Assembly (NCBI GenBank): GCA_907165275.2
Contig: OU015672.1
Span: forward strand, 5,872,501-5,936,500
Length of the DNA stretch: 64,000 nt
Reading direction: 5' to 3'
Source of the DNA: Zygaena filipendulae
Lineage: Eukaryota > Arthropoda > Insecta > Lepidoptera > Zygaenidae
This document shows positions 22,438 through 35,644 of the stretch, piece by piece. Every line of letters starts with the position of its first letter. The stretch's first letter is position 1. The position numbers and the translations under genes are program-made. A model generated the notes under the pieces. The model saw only the letters and a list, made by a program, of their open reading frames with translations. It made no database searches and had not been told where the DNA came from.

Positions 22438-25032
22438 TATTATTTCAGAATCCTTCCAATTTCCTTCGGAATTCGGAAAGCTATGAAATGTCGTCGTAAT
22501 AGAGCAAAATACACCTATAGGTACCGTGTGAATATGGCCTCTATGTTTAAATAGTTTTTCAGTACCTATATTATACATATCTACTTATTGAAACTTTGCA
22601 ACAAGTCACTGCGTACGTTCGTAAATAAAAAAATTGTTACTGCGAAACCCAAAAAATGCGAGAGTCGTAAATATAATAGAATATTTAATGCACATGAGCC
22701 GTATTTTTTTAAATTGGTGATATAAACACAAATAATAATACAAAAAAAATCTACTTGAAAACGCAAAAATTCTTTAAGTAAACATTTTTTGGAATGTTAA
22801 TAATAATAATATTCATTAAATTTTACATCTTATTACATTCTAGGTACTTACCTACCCCAAATTTTTTTAATAAAAGTTATAAGTTAAAATTTTGCTTCGG
22901 GAATGCTCAATTTCAAGATTCTAATAACTTTGTTAATTTGAGCGATTAATCAAGTCTTCAAATCTTCAAACGTTGTTTCGAATTTTATTAGTAATAGAGT
23001 AAACAAAAATACTTGTAAGTATACATTATAAAGTAGACAAATGTCAGTATTAACTATCAAAATATAATTACAAGTTTATTTTTAACATACCCACACCACA
23101 CTAACCATCAAGGGGACAACTTTGGCTTAAATTTTTTTTATGGAACCATCTATGTTTTAGCAAAAGGAAAAAACTAAATACCTACTAGCTTCTCTAACAC
23201 AAAAATTAGTTGAAACTACACAAAAATGCATGAAATAGTCGAATTTTTCATGAAACTTCTTTTGCTGCGATGACAGTGAAATTTCAAAGTGAAATTTGAA
23301 TAGGTATAAAGTTTTTAAACGAAAAGATTATTATTGTGCAAAGAAATTTCATTTTCTGTGATCAAGTCATCTACGACCAAATATTGTTTCAAGCATGTGA
23401 CAAGCATTGTTCATTTTCTCAATGTCTAAAACGACAAGTCAAGTTCCCCTAAATGATTAACTACATATTTGTAACTATATTAAAAAACCGCCTGTTCAAA
23501 TATAATAAACAGGGTTTTACAGAAAGGTGTAGTCATATTTGACGATCGTATTCACATTATCGTCTGCAATGATTTGACATTAGTAACTGAACCGGTATCA
23601 TGAAATAAACTTAATTAACTTGTCTCTGCACCCCAACGGATTGCATCAAATGATCCCCTCCATCACCTATAACCACCTATCTACAGTGATGTGACATGTT
23701 TATTTTGTTGTGAAAGTGGTCGATAATTTTTTTTTATTTTGGTTATGAAATTTTTAAGTAAGGATTTTGAGCTAAATACTACGGTCAAATTATTGTCTAA
23801 GATTTGCAGATCACAATTTTCAAATATGACTACACGTTTCCGTAACACCTTGTACAAACATCTTAAAAGAATTAAGTTAGGTACCTACTTTAAAAAACAC
23901 GCTTGTTCTTAAAATGTATTGAACAATGAACATTCTGTAAGTAGTTGTTAAAATGGTTAATATAATAATAAATATGTAATAAAATTAGTTGATACGGCAC
24001 TGATGCGATTAAATATTATAATTTTTTCCCGATTTTGAGAAAGAATGATCCCTGTTTCATGCGTACAAATTGTGCATGTCCTATTGTGAAAAGCCCGATC
24101 GCTCTACTTTTTCAAGTTTTGTCGATCAAAAATAAGAGCCAACTATGTATTTACCCACATAACTTAAAATCTTGATGTATTTACATATCCTTACTTTTAA
24201 TGTTAAATCTTCGGCATACCTTTTTCTAATACTGTATAACATGCGAATTTTGGTGTACTAAATATTGTACTAAATATGTACATTAAGACGTATATTGTAA
24301 TTCCATACTTTTTTGGTAAATGTCAACTAATTTTACTACAAGTCACGTAACACGTTATTTAAAACTTAAAAGTCGTTGATAGTGTAGATAATTAATATAT
24401 GTATGTACTATTAGATAACTTATATTTTTCTAAATGAGACTTTCTACAACTTTTACATCTTTTTAAATTTTTTTTTTAAATGTTTAAAAAAATTACCATT
24501 GTAGTCGATTTCTAAATGTAAACTTAATGACTACTTTTAATTAGTTAGGCATTGAAATATATATGTGTTATAGCTAATACGTGGCATGAATTCGATTAAG
24601 TGTGAATAAAAAAAGAGTTTTGATGTTAATTTCCTTCTTTCTTTAAAATCACAAGAAAGAGAAGAAAGCCTTCAAGTTAGCTTAGTGACATGGATGTAGT
24701 AGTATAGGATGTACAACGGATTTAAAACTTGACACGGATATAAAGCGTAGGTAGGTATACAATTTTTGTTTATGTAACGGGTTTGGTCGCTGAAAATGAA
24801 TATATGCATTTAAAGAATAAAATATAATATTTCAACAGTTTTTGTATTGATTAACCTTCTAAATGTATTCGTAATTCTTCAGTGATTATTTAATTGACCT
24901 TTGTAAAATAATGAATGTTGCTCTACTTACAATTAGAAGTTTGAGTTTTAACTGTGTCTCTTACGATTATACAACTAAGTAGATACAATACCTTTCAGAT
25001 AAATTTTCACCTACAGTGTTTTTTGCTAGACA

Positions 25033-25322
25033 GGGCCCTTATTCACTATGATGCAAAAACTTCCTTTCCCTCGTAATCAAAGAAGTTTTACTGCAAAAAA
25101 ATACATTTACAACGTTTCTTATGGCATAAAGAACAATAATTTCTAATATCTAGAACGTTTAGAAATGTGTTTTTGGGATTTAACTAATTAAGTTACATTA
25201 AATGCCAATTAACATTAATTTACTGAACGTCTCTGATTGCGGCAATTTTGTTTTAAAAATCTATACTTAACCAAGTAATCATTAAAGTCGACTCTGAGTG
25301 CGGCCGATAGTGAATAAGGGCT
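25033..25322. mobile_element. Composite MITE: GGGCCCTTATTCACTATGA family plus half palindromic MITE
   Basis: The outer ends GGGCCCTTATTCACTATGA and ATAGTGAATAAGGGC are the inverted repeats of the family also at 27848-28083. The right part (25179-25309) is one arm of the long palindromic MITE (TTCTGATTGCGGC-like arm, then GTCGACTCTGAGTGCGGCCG). Confidence 0.7.
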
Positions 25323-25622
25323 CAGGCCTCAAACCTAGTATAGGTAATAGGTAAACCTGTTATAATATTACGATTACAAGTATACTTGTCAAGAAAGCGT
25401 TTTTAATACATTTTTTTACGTACCAACTACAGAAGATATGGGGGAATTTGAACACGTACTAGAAGCAATTTGAAGAAAAAAAAACGTGAAGCTCCCGCGG
25501 TAAATTTTACCCACGCAAAACACATAATATCTGCACCACTCCTGCATCGATAAAGGTCTTCCGCTCACGCGTTTTCGAACGATATTGCCAATATTTGTTT
25601 TTAGATTTCTATAGGTCCCACA

Positions 25623-25954
25623 CACAGAGAAAATAAATTAACTAGAGAGGACATGTAGGCGGGACTGGCGCGCTACAGTTGCAAAGGAAGTTAGAGCAAA
25701 TGCTCCAACTTGCTCAAAACTTCTTATGCTGCCATCCCAAGTATATTTACGACAATATTCCCAAAAATGTGAATTTTGAAAACAGTGACTAAGTAAAAAC
25801 ATAACCATAAAGGGTTTAATATATTTCTTTACGTTAATAAATGTTTTAGCGCGTGATGAATAGTTTTGTGTGCGAAAATCACTCGGCGACACTGGTTTTC
25901 ATCTGTTTTCATACTAAGTTGATGTCCCTTCTATTGGTTGTTTTCTGTTCTGTG
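25623..25954. mobile_element. MITE, CCACAGA..AGAAAA family, copy 2
   Basis: CACAGAGAAAATAAATTAAC at the left, TTTTCTGTTCTGTGG at the right; internal GGCGACACTGGTTTTCATC matches 6144-6468. Confidence 0.7.
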
Positions 25955-26899
25955 GTCCCACATCTCGTTCAAGTTCGGTCAAAAGTTAATCAACATTATC
26001 TTCTGAATAAGAGTTGAATCGTCATCTTCAAAATAAAATCACTAAAAATATTATTTCGATATTCGACGTTTCAAAGGTTTTGTTTTGATAATGTGGTTAA
26101 AATTTTGCGCGGTCGGTCATCGGTTTAAGAAGAGTTGAATATGACTTTTTTCAATAGCCCTGTACTGTCTATTAAAAAGTCATGTGCCATAATTATGTAC
26201 CTATTGGGAAGCCGTTATTGATATAGAAGCGTTGTAGTTTTATATTGTGTGTGTAGAATTGACCCTCTAGAGGTAGGTACCTATTGATCTCGCGTGGACC
26301 CTTAAAAGTTTCTGCGTTAGGGTAGGTATGTTTCCCAGCGGTGGGATTTGGACAATTTGTTAACACACAATCTCTACATAATTATAATTTTGCAAATCGA
26401 CTCTAGATGCAGCAATTGTTAGTTACGTTTTTCTATTCTATGTACACGGAAAAAAAAAAATTTACGATACTACCAGAACGTGTAGTTAATGAAAATTTGC
26501 TGTCCTTTACAATATAAAATAGTTGAATCGTGTGGTACAGTCAGCTATTTCATTTGTAATGTTTACATTTTTTTTTAAATGGTATTGCAACGGGCTATGT
26601 TTAAATGACGGGAAATATTCATATTGTAACGAGCAATATTCAATTCTAGAGTTTACTATCTGACATTATATTCAACTCTAAAAAATGATAGAGTGTACCC
26701 AATTCTCGTCACAGTAACCAGAATTTCTTTTCCATGTGATCTTTTGACAAGTGTCAAGTGACAAGTATGTAAGTAAACATAAATCATAATATACATATAG
26801 TGTGTTACATTTAGTAATCCTTCGGCAGTATGATGTGGCGACTTGGCAAGTGATATTCATCTACTGTTAAAATATTATAATTTTAGCTGTTATGATAAA

Positions 26900-27136
26900 T
26901 GGACATAGATAAGCAATAGTGTGTTAACCCACACTGGAGAAATTTTGAGTAAATTAAAGTTTTAAAATTATAGCGCCATTTTGTGTCAAATTTTTAATGT
27001 TCAATATTCAGTCACATATTTAAACAATGTAATAAGGTAAACACATAATTAAAAAACGTTCTCTAACTCTTAATAAATTGTTCTAAATCAATAACTTCAT
27101 TTTGTGGGTTAACATGTTATTGCGTATCTGCGTCCA
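26900..27136. mobile_element. MITE, GGACATAGATAAGCAATA family, copy 2
   Basis: TGGACATAGATAAGCAATAG at the left and CTGCGTCCA at the right. Inverted relative to 1239-1474, with TTTGTGGGTTAACATGTTAT near the right end. Confidence 0.75.
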
Positions 27137-27847
27137 AATAAGGAGGCTTGCATTTTAGAAGCTGACACCCTGTAACTAGCTGCCAGCTTTCTTATTGTAA
27201 GCGTCCTTATAATTAATTTCTATTTAAGGTATGATAGAAATAAATTTGTATAATTAAATAAATATTGTACAATCTAGAACTATTCTGTTTGTGAAACGCT
27301 ATGACGTATATAAACTTAAATGGTTTGCAATAAATTTTAAACATCCAACTAATTAAACGTTCTTTGCGATTCGCCGAAACTTAGCTTTACCGAATTTCTA
27401 AGGTGTTATAAAGGGCTAGTTACATCACAGCGTGGCGGTGCGTTGCGGTTGCACAGCTTTTTTTTAAATTAGATAAAACGAGGGATACATTCAAGATGAT
27501 TTATACTCAACTGGCCCGCGAGGTTTCACCTGCGTTCACTCTTTTACTCCCTCAAGTATCATATAGGGTCAAGACGAGCCCAAACACCGATTTTTCAAGA
27601 CACTATCTTTAAAATTAACGACGCTTCCATACGGACTTTTCAAAATTTTCCCTCGTGTTTATCTTGATTCACGACACAAGACACCTGAATGTTGAGTGTT
27701 ATTCAAATCGGGGAAATATTTTTTTCGTGACGAAAAACAGATAAATATTCGATAGGTAAGCGTTTACAACATTTAGTAAACGCCCCAATTCTTTTTCTAT
27801 AAGGTCAACCGGGGGAATTGCGTCCATGGGGGTAATAGCGTCTATCT

Positions 27848-28083
27848 GGGCCCTTATTCACTATGACCATAACACACCGCGTTAAGATAAGACGCCGCAA
27901 AAAATATATTTCCCTCGTAATCAAAGAAGTTTTACTCTAAAGAAATACATTTACAACGTTTCTACTTTCTTATGGCATAAAGAACAATAATTTCTAATTT
28001 TTGGAATCTAGAACGTTCAGAAATGCGTTTTTGGGACGCACGTTATGGGCAAAGAATGTTGTAGTCATAGTGAATAAGGGCCC
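27848..28083. mobile_element. MITE with GGGCCCTTATTCACTATGA terminal repeats
   Basis: Ends GGGCCCTTATTCACTATGAC and TCATAGTGAATAAGGGCCC are a near-perfect inverted repeat. The body is non-coding, with AATCAAAGAAGTTTTACTCT and ATGGCATAAAGAACAATAAT shared with 25033-25322. Confidence 0.85.
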
Positions 28084-28378
28084 AGGCGTCTATTAAAAGT
28101 AAAACGAATACTTCAATCTAGTACCTATTGTTTGTTTAGTAAAAAAAAAAAACTAGATGGAAGTCGTTTTACTCCCAATAGTTTTTGAGTAATCTTTGAT
28201 AGACTACTATCACCCCTATGGACGCTATTCACCCGGTTGACCTTAATAGTTTAATCTAGTTTACACCTATATATTATGTGTAGGTATGATAAGATAGAAT
28301 AGATGCCACAGTTCACATACCACTTGTTCGTTGTTGTATAGTGAGTAAAATAGTACCCATAGGTACCTATAGTATATC

Positions 28379-28921
28379 GGGGCCGTATTCACTATGATCA
28401 CAACATTTCGCGTCAAAAAAATTGTTTACATTTATAACGTGTCTTACGCCATCGGCTGCTCTACGAAAAAACAAAGCAACTGTCATTTTTTTTAAATGAG
28501 TTTTATTTGTATTTTTGCCACTTTTCACGCGTAACCTTGCTACATACTCACAACCATCAAAAAGGCTTAGAAATAATTAAAATTAAGAAAATCATTAAAC
28601 TATGGAAGGTTTGTTTTAAATAAAGCGACATCCGGTTTTTTGCTCCTCCTGTAAAATTTGTTTTTCGCGTAGGGCAAGTATGAACATTAATTTTTCATAT
28701 TGGCATCTGGTGCGTTGGAATTGTGTTTTAGGACGGGCGTTATGCGGGGCTAAGATGCGGAACACGATAAAATTTTATCGAGCCATTTTATCGATTCTCG
28801 TCGACGAAGCCATACAATATGTCGACGAGAATCGATAAAATGGCTCGATAAAATTTTATCGTGTTGGACATCTTAGCCCGGCAGGTCAAAGAATGTTGTT
28901 GGTCATAGTGAATAAGGCTCC
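28379..28921. mobile_element. GGGCCC-family MITE carrying a nested foldback MITE
   Basis: Left end GGGGCCGTATTCACTATGAT, right end GGTCATAGTGAATAAGG. The foldback element at 28746-28879 interrupts it at GCGTTATG...CAAAGAATGTTG, a stretch continuous in the sister copy (about 28040-28060). Confidence 0.75.
28746..28879. mobile_element. Foldback MITE (GGGGCTAAGATGCG), copy 2, nested
   Basis: GGGGCTAAGATGCGGAACAC at one end and GTGTTGGACATCTTAGCCC at the other, with 50-bp arms around GTCGAC. Inverted relative to 19617-19751. Confidence 0.85.
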
Positions 28922-29159
28922 TGATAAAACGTGCACACTTCAGTAGTATAATATAAAATACGTGAACTGTCCCTGTTGCATGTATAACGTCTAATGGCGA
29001 TATCTCGTCAACTGTATTTGTACTGACTATTAAAGATTTTCCAATGTTAATTGTGTATTTTCATTCAATAGGTTTTGATCAAATTTCCCACGAATTAGCG
29101 TAGGTCAAGAAGACAGTGTAGGCCATAACACCGTCACTTGAACGGTCTTTATTATAATA

Positions 29160-29349
29160 CTGGCTGTTCCCTGCGGTTTCACCCGCGGTGATTTCACAGT
29201 TCCCGCGGAAATTCCGGGATAAAAATACCCTATGTCCTTTTCTGTACCCTTGGCAACGTGTACGCAAAATTTCACGATGATCGGTTGAGCTGTTGAGGCG
29301 TGAGAGCCAACAACAAACAAACAAACTCACTTTCGCATTTATAATTGTA
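29160..29349 (-). mobile_element. Non-autonomous Helitron
   Basis: CTGGCTGTTCCCTGCGG with TTTCACCCGCGG, then GATAAAAATACCCTATGTCC, ending TCGCATTTATAATTGTAAG. The terminal CTAG is mutated to CTGG. Confidence 0.7.
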
Positions 29350-30011
29350 AGGTGGGGTGATTGGTAAGGATATTTTTATAATTGTAAGGTTTGAAGTTTG
29401 AACAAAACGTTCCAAACGCGTGAGTTCAAATTCGAACATTCAGTTTAAGCAGAAGTAATCACAACTTTATTAAATCTTATAAAGGTACCTACTTATATAT
29501 TTTCAGATAGGTAGGTATATTGAATCGCAATAGGGGACATGCCACCCTATACCAGCCCCTTCGTAAACAAATCCTCAAGCAAGACACATAGGCTGAAGGA
29601 GGTCTAACCTCCGTAAGGCACTCGACGCTACATGAAGAGACTAAGTATGCGAGAGTGTCTTCTATAATAAGTTAACCTTTCTATGTTAATTGTTGTAATT
29701 GGTTTTACCGTTATAATTAACTATAAATAAAATAAAATGAATCATTTTAAATAACTCCCTCGGATTCACCCGCGTGAGTTCCGGAATTCCCGCAGGAACA
29801 CTAAAGTAGTAGGCTACTTTTTTTACTCCTCATAACATCAGCTAATTAGGTAGCTGTGAAAGCCCCGTCAAAATCGGTTTTGGAGAATTAACCGAAAATT
29901 CTGAATTCCCGCAGTATCTCCAAACTTCTTTTGTTCTCTTCTTACAGTAAAAAACACAACAAAAAAAGAGTAAGCGAAAATGGTCCAGCCGTTCACGGGA
30001 TTCATTTTTAC

Positions 30012-30227
30012 CTATACATATAAAATTCTGAATGACTGATGGATCAACGCACAGCCTAAACCGCTGATCGTAGAGACCTGAAACTTGAAGGGTGTATTTT
30101 TTGTATGACGTAAGCATCCGATAAGAAAGAATCTTTGAAAATTCTACCCCTAAGGGGGTGAAAAGGGGGACAAAGTTTGTATGAAACAATTCCGCGGGAA
30201 CTCCGAAAAACCGCGCGGGACAGCTAG
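30012..30227 (+). mobile_element. Helitron subtype B (GCGCGGGACAG-CTAG)
   Basis: ATCAACGCACAGCCTAAACC, CGCTGATCGTAGAGACCTGA, GCATCCGATAAGAAAG, and the 3' end CCGCGCGGGACAG with CTAG at 30224-30227. The same subtype occurs at 38638-38880 and 44648-45123. A partial minus-strand Helitron lies just upstream at 29752-29820. Confidence 0.7.
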
Positions 30228-30689
30228 TATAATATATAGATCAACGTAAAATCAACAAGAACCCAATAAATACCAACTACCTCATATATTTAGATGTCAA
30301 AATAAAGTCAACACAATGCGCACAAAAGACGATTCCAACCATCCATTAAAATCATGGATCTCATTATAAGGGCTATTATTTCTCGTGAGTGATAAATTGC
30401 TCTGGATTGATGTGGATTGCCTAAAATTATATCGACGCCGGAATAGCTTGGTATCGCAATTTTATGGGCCTTAACCATCAATCACCTCACACCAAGCTCC
30501 GACAGTACACGTATGGCATGTCTGTCGCAGTAAAATTATGAAATATGGCCGTTGACAAACTTTTTATTTTTTAACCGATTGGTCAGAAATTTGTCCATAA
30601 TCTCGCCTGATAGAAAGCGTCCGGCGTGTAAACGTATGGACCTTCTGGGGACGGCTTACTCAGACCCAGAGGACTTTAGGTTCTTACCC

Positions 30690-31010
30690 CTCCATTTCAC
30701 ACTAGCCTTCGCCGCCGAGGTTTTTAGGGAGTAGAGGGAGGATCACAGGATGGGGATGGTACAAGAGATCCCAAGGGTCGAAGTACCGAGGGTTTGTAGA
30801 TATGGACTAAGGTGTTACACGTCTGCCAATTAAACACCTATTCACTCTGCTCTTGAAGAGGTCCAGATTGCAGTTCCGGGGAAACAGACTCTGGCATCAG
30901 GTCATTCCAATCCCTAGCGGTACGCATAATGAGAGGCGAAGCAAATCGTTGCGTGCGGACAGGTGGAATGTTACCGTTTAGGGATGGAAGCCCGCTGATG
31001 CTCTGGTACT
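30690..31010 (-). pseudogene. LINE reverse-transcriptase C-terminal remnant
   Basis: Minus-strand frames give RTQRFASPLIMRTARDWNDL, then after a frameshift NLDLFKSRVNRCLIGRR. This resembles the C-terminal end of non-LTR retrotransposon ORF2 proteins (an xRTxxxWNxLP..FKxRVNxxL pattern). Frameshifts and stops mark it as dead. The plus-strand frames here are shadows. Confidence 0.6.
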
Positions 31011-31239
31011 ATTTCACCCTTCATTTAACCCTTCAAAATGCGAACTACCAGGAAGGACCAGGAGTGGAGGGACCAGCTCGAAAACCTCCGGCATTCTGTT
31101 TATTCCGAGACCGGAAAACGCCGCATTTTTGTATTTTACGGTTAGATTAGTTTTGAACTGTGCCCGCTTTTCAAAACCATAACGCATTTTCTGTCCTTGA
31201 TATTATAAAAAAGGTATAGGCCATTTGTAAACGGTCAAA

Positions 31240-31438
31240 TCCTAATATTATAAATGCGAAAGTGAGTTTGTTTGTTTGTTGCGCTTTCACGACTTAACGG
31301 CTCAACCGATCACCGATCACCACGAAATTTAGCATACAGGTTGTCGAGGGTGCAGAAAAGGACATAGGATACTTTTTATCCCGGAATTTCTGCGGGAACT
31401 CCGAAATTACCGCGAGTGAAACCGCGGGGAACAGCTAG
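31240..31438 (+). mobile_element. Non-autonomous Helitron, full length
   Basis: TCCTAATATTATAAATGCGA at the 5' end; GTGAAACCGCGGGGAACAG and CTAG at 31435-31438. Confidence 0.85.
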
Positions 31439-31439
31439 T

Positions 31440-33789
31440 TATACAATATGCCGATGAATTTTCTACCCACTTACCAGAGGTTAAAATATAAATTAATATA
31501 AAAAAACGTTTATGTAATTTACGTGCCCCATCGAAAATTTACCTCTAAGTAAGTATTTTGAGGGCATCGTAATTCTCGGTTTTGACTAGGTACTAGAGGT
31601 AGGTAGTTACTATTTCCGCTAAAATTTTTCGTACCTACTGTTCCTACAAAAATTTTAATTTATCCCTCTTAAAAAACGATGATGTGGTCTTATTCTAAGA
31701 TGACATTATTAGTAAAGTTCTCGACGTTAGAGATTAAGCTAAAACCCTTTACTACCAGAGACGCATAACATCAGGCTGAAATTAGGCGCTACCTACCGGA
31801 AAAGTAATTACGCACGTGACGTACAGACTCTATACAACACAGGGCCAGTGTGTGAGCACAAAGGTGAAATTACGGCAGTCTATGTGTACACATGGGATCA
31901 GCGGTAACTGTTGCGTGTGCATACATGCTTTTATTAGCAACAGATTAATCTTTTGTGACTCTACGTTCATTTTGTCCTGGTATATAAAAATTATGACAAT
32001 AAGGAACTCATAGATAAAGACTTACGGCCGCACTCAGTCGTTTTAATGATTATTTAATTTTAAGTAAAGATTTTTAAAATAAAAAGACTCTCGGCTGTTA
32101 AAAGCATTTAAGCAATTTAAAAAATATTCTTTTTATAATATACATCTCCGTTTTTATTATAGGCTTAAGCGAGCCATACAAACAAATCGATTCATTCAAA
32201 AGGTTTAAGGAAGGACAATAAATTGTCCGGAAATAAACGTAACTAATACAAATTGCATTATTATGAAACATAAATAGTCTGCGGAAATGGCAACCTATTC
32301 TTTGCAAAAGATATCAATGACTGGTTTAAAATTATCATGAATTCTTTTAAAGTGGCACCTTAAGTCAAATATCTGTCTTCATACCTTCTATTATTCTATT
32401 ATTATATTTTATTAAAATAACTATCTCTAGGTACCTATAGGTACGGTGTGTTAATGACAGTTCAAACATGGGCCGAGCGACCCAAAATGTCAAAACTAAT
32501 TGAGTAATTACGCCGCAGGGTTATATAACTCTGTATTTATGTACAGGTTAATATCTCTCCTATTGGTATATTATTGATGAAAGCATTGTTCCTCGAAGCA
32601 TTATTTAAAATAAAATAAACTGCACTATTTACCACAAGAAACTTTGTATAATAGAAAAGTAATTAACAGTGGATAAATTTTTCACCTTACGTTCATGTGA
32701 ATGGAGCGAAATGGCCAAGTCACATATTCTGACTAAGGTGTAGAGTTTGAGAAGTTAGGCCTTGTAGAGTTAGGGTGTGTACTGTGTAGAGTTATAAGCT
32801 TGGCTCTACATGAGATCTGATAACTTGTTGACAGTTCCCGTCATATGGACTCGTCTTGGCATCATTTTACATCAATATGTTTTTGTTGGGATTATATTAA
32901 CAGAGAGGAAATGTAGGAGGAGTAGGTAGACGCGTCGCACTCATTAGTAATTTAATTTAATTTGACATTACATATACTTAGATTAAAATTTTCGTTTAGT
33001 ATAATAATTATGTATATTTTAGGAAGTGTTAACCGAAGAACCCTACTTATGTAATCTTCGTTAAAATCTTTATGGGACCTGTGCCTGAAATAAATGAAAC
33101 TGTCATGTGAAAGAAAAAAATACATATAAAATACCGAAGACAAAAATTATAATTTTTATGTCATCTCTCATTTGCAACCAAAAAATTTGTGTAACACCGA
33201 TAATAAAAAGACGTTGTTGTGGAATGCTCTTTCATCGGAATCCGGTACCATTTGACTCTGTTTTGGTCACAATTTGAACCTTACCCTACCTAGCACATCT
33301 TTGTAGTAGTAAATACAAAACAGGCATTTTTTATATTCAGAACTGTAGAAAAGGTCGATCGATTGTAAATAGACGAATTACAAAATTTTCCCGCGACACG
33401 TACCTACCTATACAAAAAAAACAATGGATTTGTAATACGATTCAAACATAAAGATATTGAACGACTCGTGTCTTTATATTCCTTCCTCTATAGGTAATAT
33501 CAGACCACCGCAGGATATAAACCTGTTGAGTGTTTGACATAAAGTAAAATTGCACAAAAATTAAACCCATTTACCTACCGCTGGATGCTCGTTATGGGAT
33601 TGTCCCGGGGGAAATAAAAACAGCATCGTCAATGAACGAACGAGCCCGATGCGACGCGACGGCTGTCATGGAACGCAAATAAAGTCACAGAACTACTTTA
33701 ATTTTTTTAACACATTTCACACGCGTTCAAACTGTGCTGCATAGTGCGGCAAGAGCATTATAGTTAGTTATGTCCACATAATCATACCT
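31440..33789. other. Intergenic, mostly unrecognised
   Basis: Holds a worn palindromic MITE fragment at about 32025-32096 (ACGGCCGCACTCAGTCG) and a 38-bp segment at 33239-33277 (CCGGTACCATTTGACTC) shared with 7219-7256. A slightly GC-richer patch at 33575-33690 has no frame. Nothing else supportable. Confidence 0.4.
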
Positions 33790-34415
33790 GGGCCCTAATT
33801 CACTGTAGCCGAGGGGAGCTATGAGGACTGATTTAAAAGGCTTTATAAAAATATTATCAAAATTTTAATACGGAAATATGTTGACAAGGGGCTTATATCG
33901 AAACATAACTTAAAAATAATCACATTCTCTATATAAATAAATTAAAATACAAAATTATAAACAGCCAGTATTGTTTGGCAACATTCACTATGACCAACAA
34001 CATTCCTCGCCCATAGCGCGCATCCCAAAAACACATTCCCAAATGCTCCAGGTTACCCTCTGATTTGATCGCGAGTTTAAACCAAAAAAATATTAAAAGT
34101 AAACTAAAATCCTATTTTCTAAATAATATGGAGAGATATCAATCATTCACTGCACTGGTTTTAAATTCAGCTAGTAGTCTAAATTTTACTGATTATTACA
34201 TATTATACTAAATTGTATCTACTCATAAAATTTATAACTAAACCAAAATTGTATCTACCTACTGGGTAAAATAGCATCTTTTCCGTAAACCTTAATGGTT
34301 TCTTAAGTGCTATGTAAGTTGTATTTTTTATTGTTTTTTGTTTGGTAAATAAATAAAAAAAAAGATGCAAAAATTAGCGCGGCGTGTTATGGTTATACCT
34401 AGTGAATAAGGGCCC
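33790..34415. mobile_element. GGGCCC-family MITE, long form
   Basis: Ends GGGCCCTAATTCACTG and CTAGTGAATAAGGGCCC are inverted. About 625 bp, longer than the 236-bp form. An internal TTCACTATGACCAACAACAT at 33986 suggests a second, inverted copy inside. Confidence 0.6.
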
Positions 34416-35462
34416 TGCTGTTGGCGTGGCACCGCACGCCGTGGCGACGCGTCGCCACACCAACAGTTATGTGATAGTGTAATGCTGTGTCGCCATGCGC
34501 AATTGATTCTGCGACTGAAGTCACTAACGAAAATAATTAAGTTAGTAGTAAATATGAGATTTATGTGTGTTAGATAAACAAGTAAATTAAATAATAGGTA
34601 AGCTGATTGGTTTGATTTTTTTAAATTTAAAAAAATTTTATCACTAAAAATATGCGATCTTAAAGTAGGTTAGATTTCACTTGGCCAGTTTTCATTACAT
34701 CTGTCATTTTATAAAGTTATTAAACACAATATATATTTTTTAATTCTGATAAAAACTGGCCATGTAATTAAACACACGTAGTTTTATGTGTTTACATTAA
34801 AGAGGTTTTGAATTATAGAAGGGTCAAAAGTGGCACCAAGTGGTTCGTATAATATTACACTCGGCGCTGGCTAGCCAGTTCCTTTGCTTGAACTTGGCTT
34901 GACACGCTGCAGCGTGTCTAGATATGTCTGTCGCTTCATAACAATGTAAAAATCGAACAAACGAACTTACATACACCTTTAAAATATTACCAGGAACCAA
35001 ATTATACTAATTCATTTGTATTATAACAAGATTAAGCCGTCAGACACGATCCTTTTATTAGGGGCACAACAAAAAACAGGTAGCAAAGTGGTGTGACACG
35101 TTTGAGGGGAAAAGAGTAGCGCATTTCGGTGAAGTAGATACCACTTGTAAAGATGAGACAGCAAAAGGTCAATCTGATATAGAAATTATGTCAAGCCCAT
35201 ATCAAGCCGAAGTGGCAAGTTCGTGCGCAAGAGCCGGCACGAGGGAAAACGTCAAGTGCTCAATCAAGTCAGAGATTTATTGCCGTTAGTTAATTGGGTT
35301 TTTCGAGACTTATCCGCTGCTGTCGTTTTATTATCTGATTTTATAATTTAGACATAGACATAGACATAGACATAACTTTATTTGGCATCACAAAATTTCT
35401 TAAAAATAATACATGCATCAAATTTAAAATTTAGCCGTATTTATATCCACGTAAATTTTATT

Positions 35463-35636
35463 ATTTGCTGTGCCCCGCGAAATTACCGCGGAAATTCCGG
35501 GATAAAAAGTACCCTATCTCCTTCTCAGCTGTACCCCTGACAACGTGCATGCCAAATTTCATCCAAATCCGTTCAGCCGTTTTTGCGTGATTGAGTAACA
35601 AACATCCACACTTTCACATTTATAATATTAGTAGGA
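35463..35636 (-). mobile_element. Non-autonomous Helitron
   Basis: GCTGTGCCCCGCG, GGATAAAAAGTACCCTATCT, CATGCCAAATTTCATCCAAA, and TAATATTAGTAGGA at the 5' side (35636). CTAG decayed. Confidence 0.8.
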
Positions 35637-35644
35637 TGGTAGGA

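Larger units (their letters stand above)
19752..25032. other. Intergenic repeat-poor AT-rich stretch
   Basis: Contains the MITEs at 20364 and 22115 and a LINE 3' end near 21155-21210 (GAATGCCGCAAGGCATTAAG, then CGCCATTTGTAC, also seen near 50250). The remainder, including 22440-25030, shows no reading frame above noise and no family I recognise. Confidence 0.5.

Noticed and set aside
29079..29330. Open frames with repeated VFLSRN-RGN-EI-AGETAG-like peptides (also at 5098, 2211, 47097)
   Set aside because: All fall in Helitron copies. The shared peptide is a translation of the CCCGCGGGAACTCCGAAATT block, not a protein family.
30552..31150. Plus-strand ORFs of 60 and 73 codons
   Set aside because: They are the reverse of a decayed LINE reverse-transcriptase tail on the minus strand.
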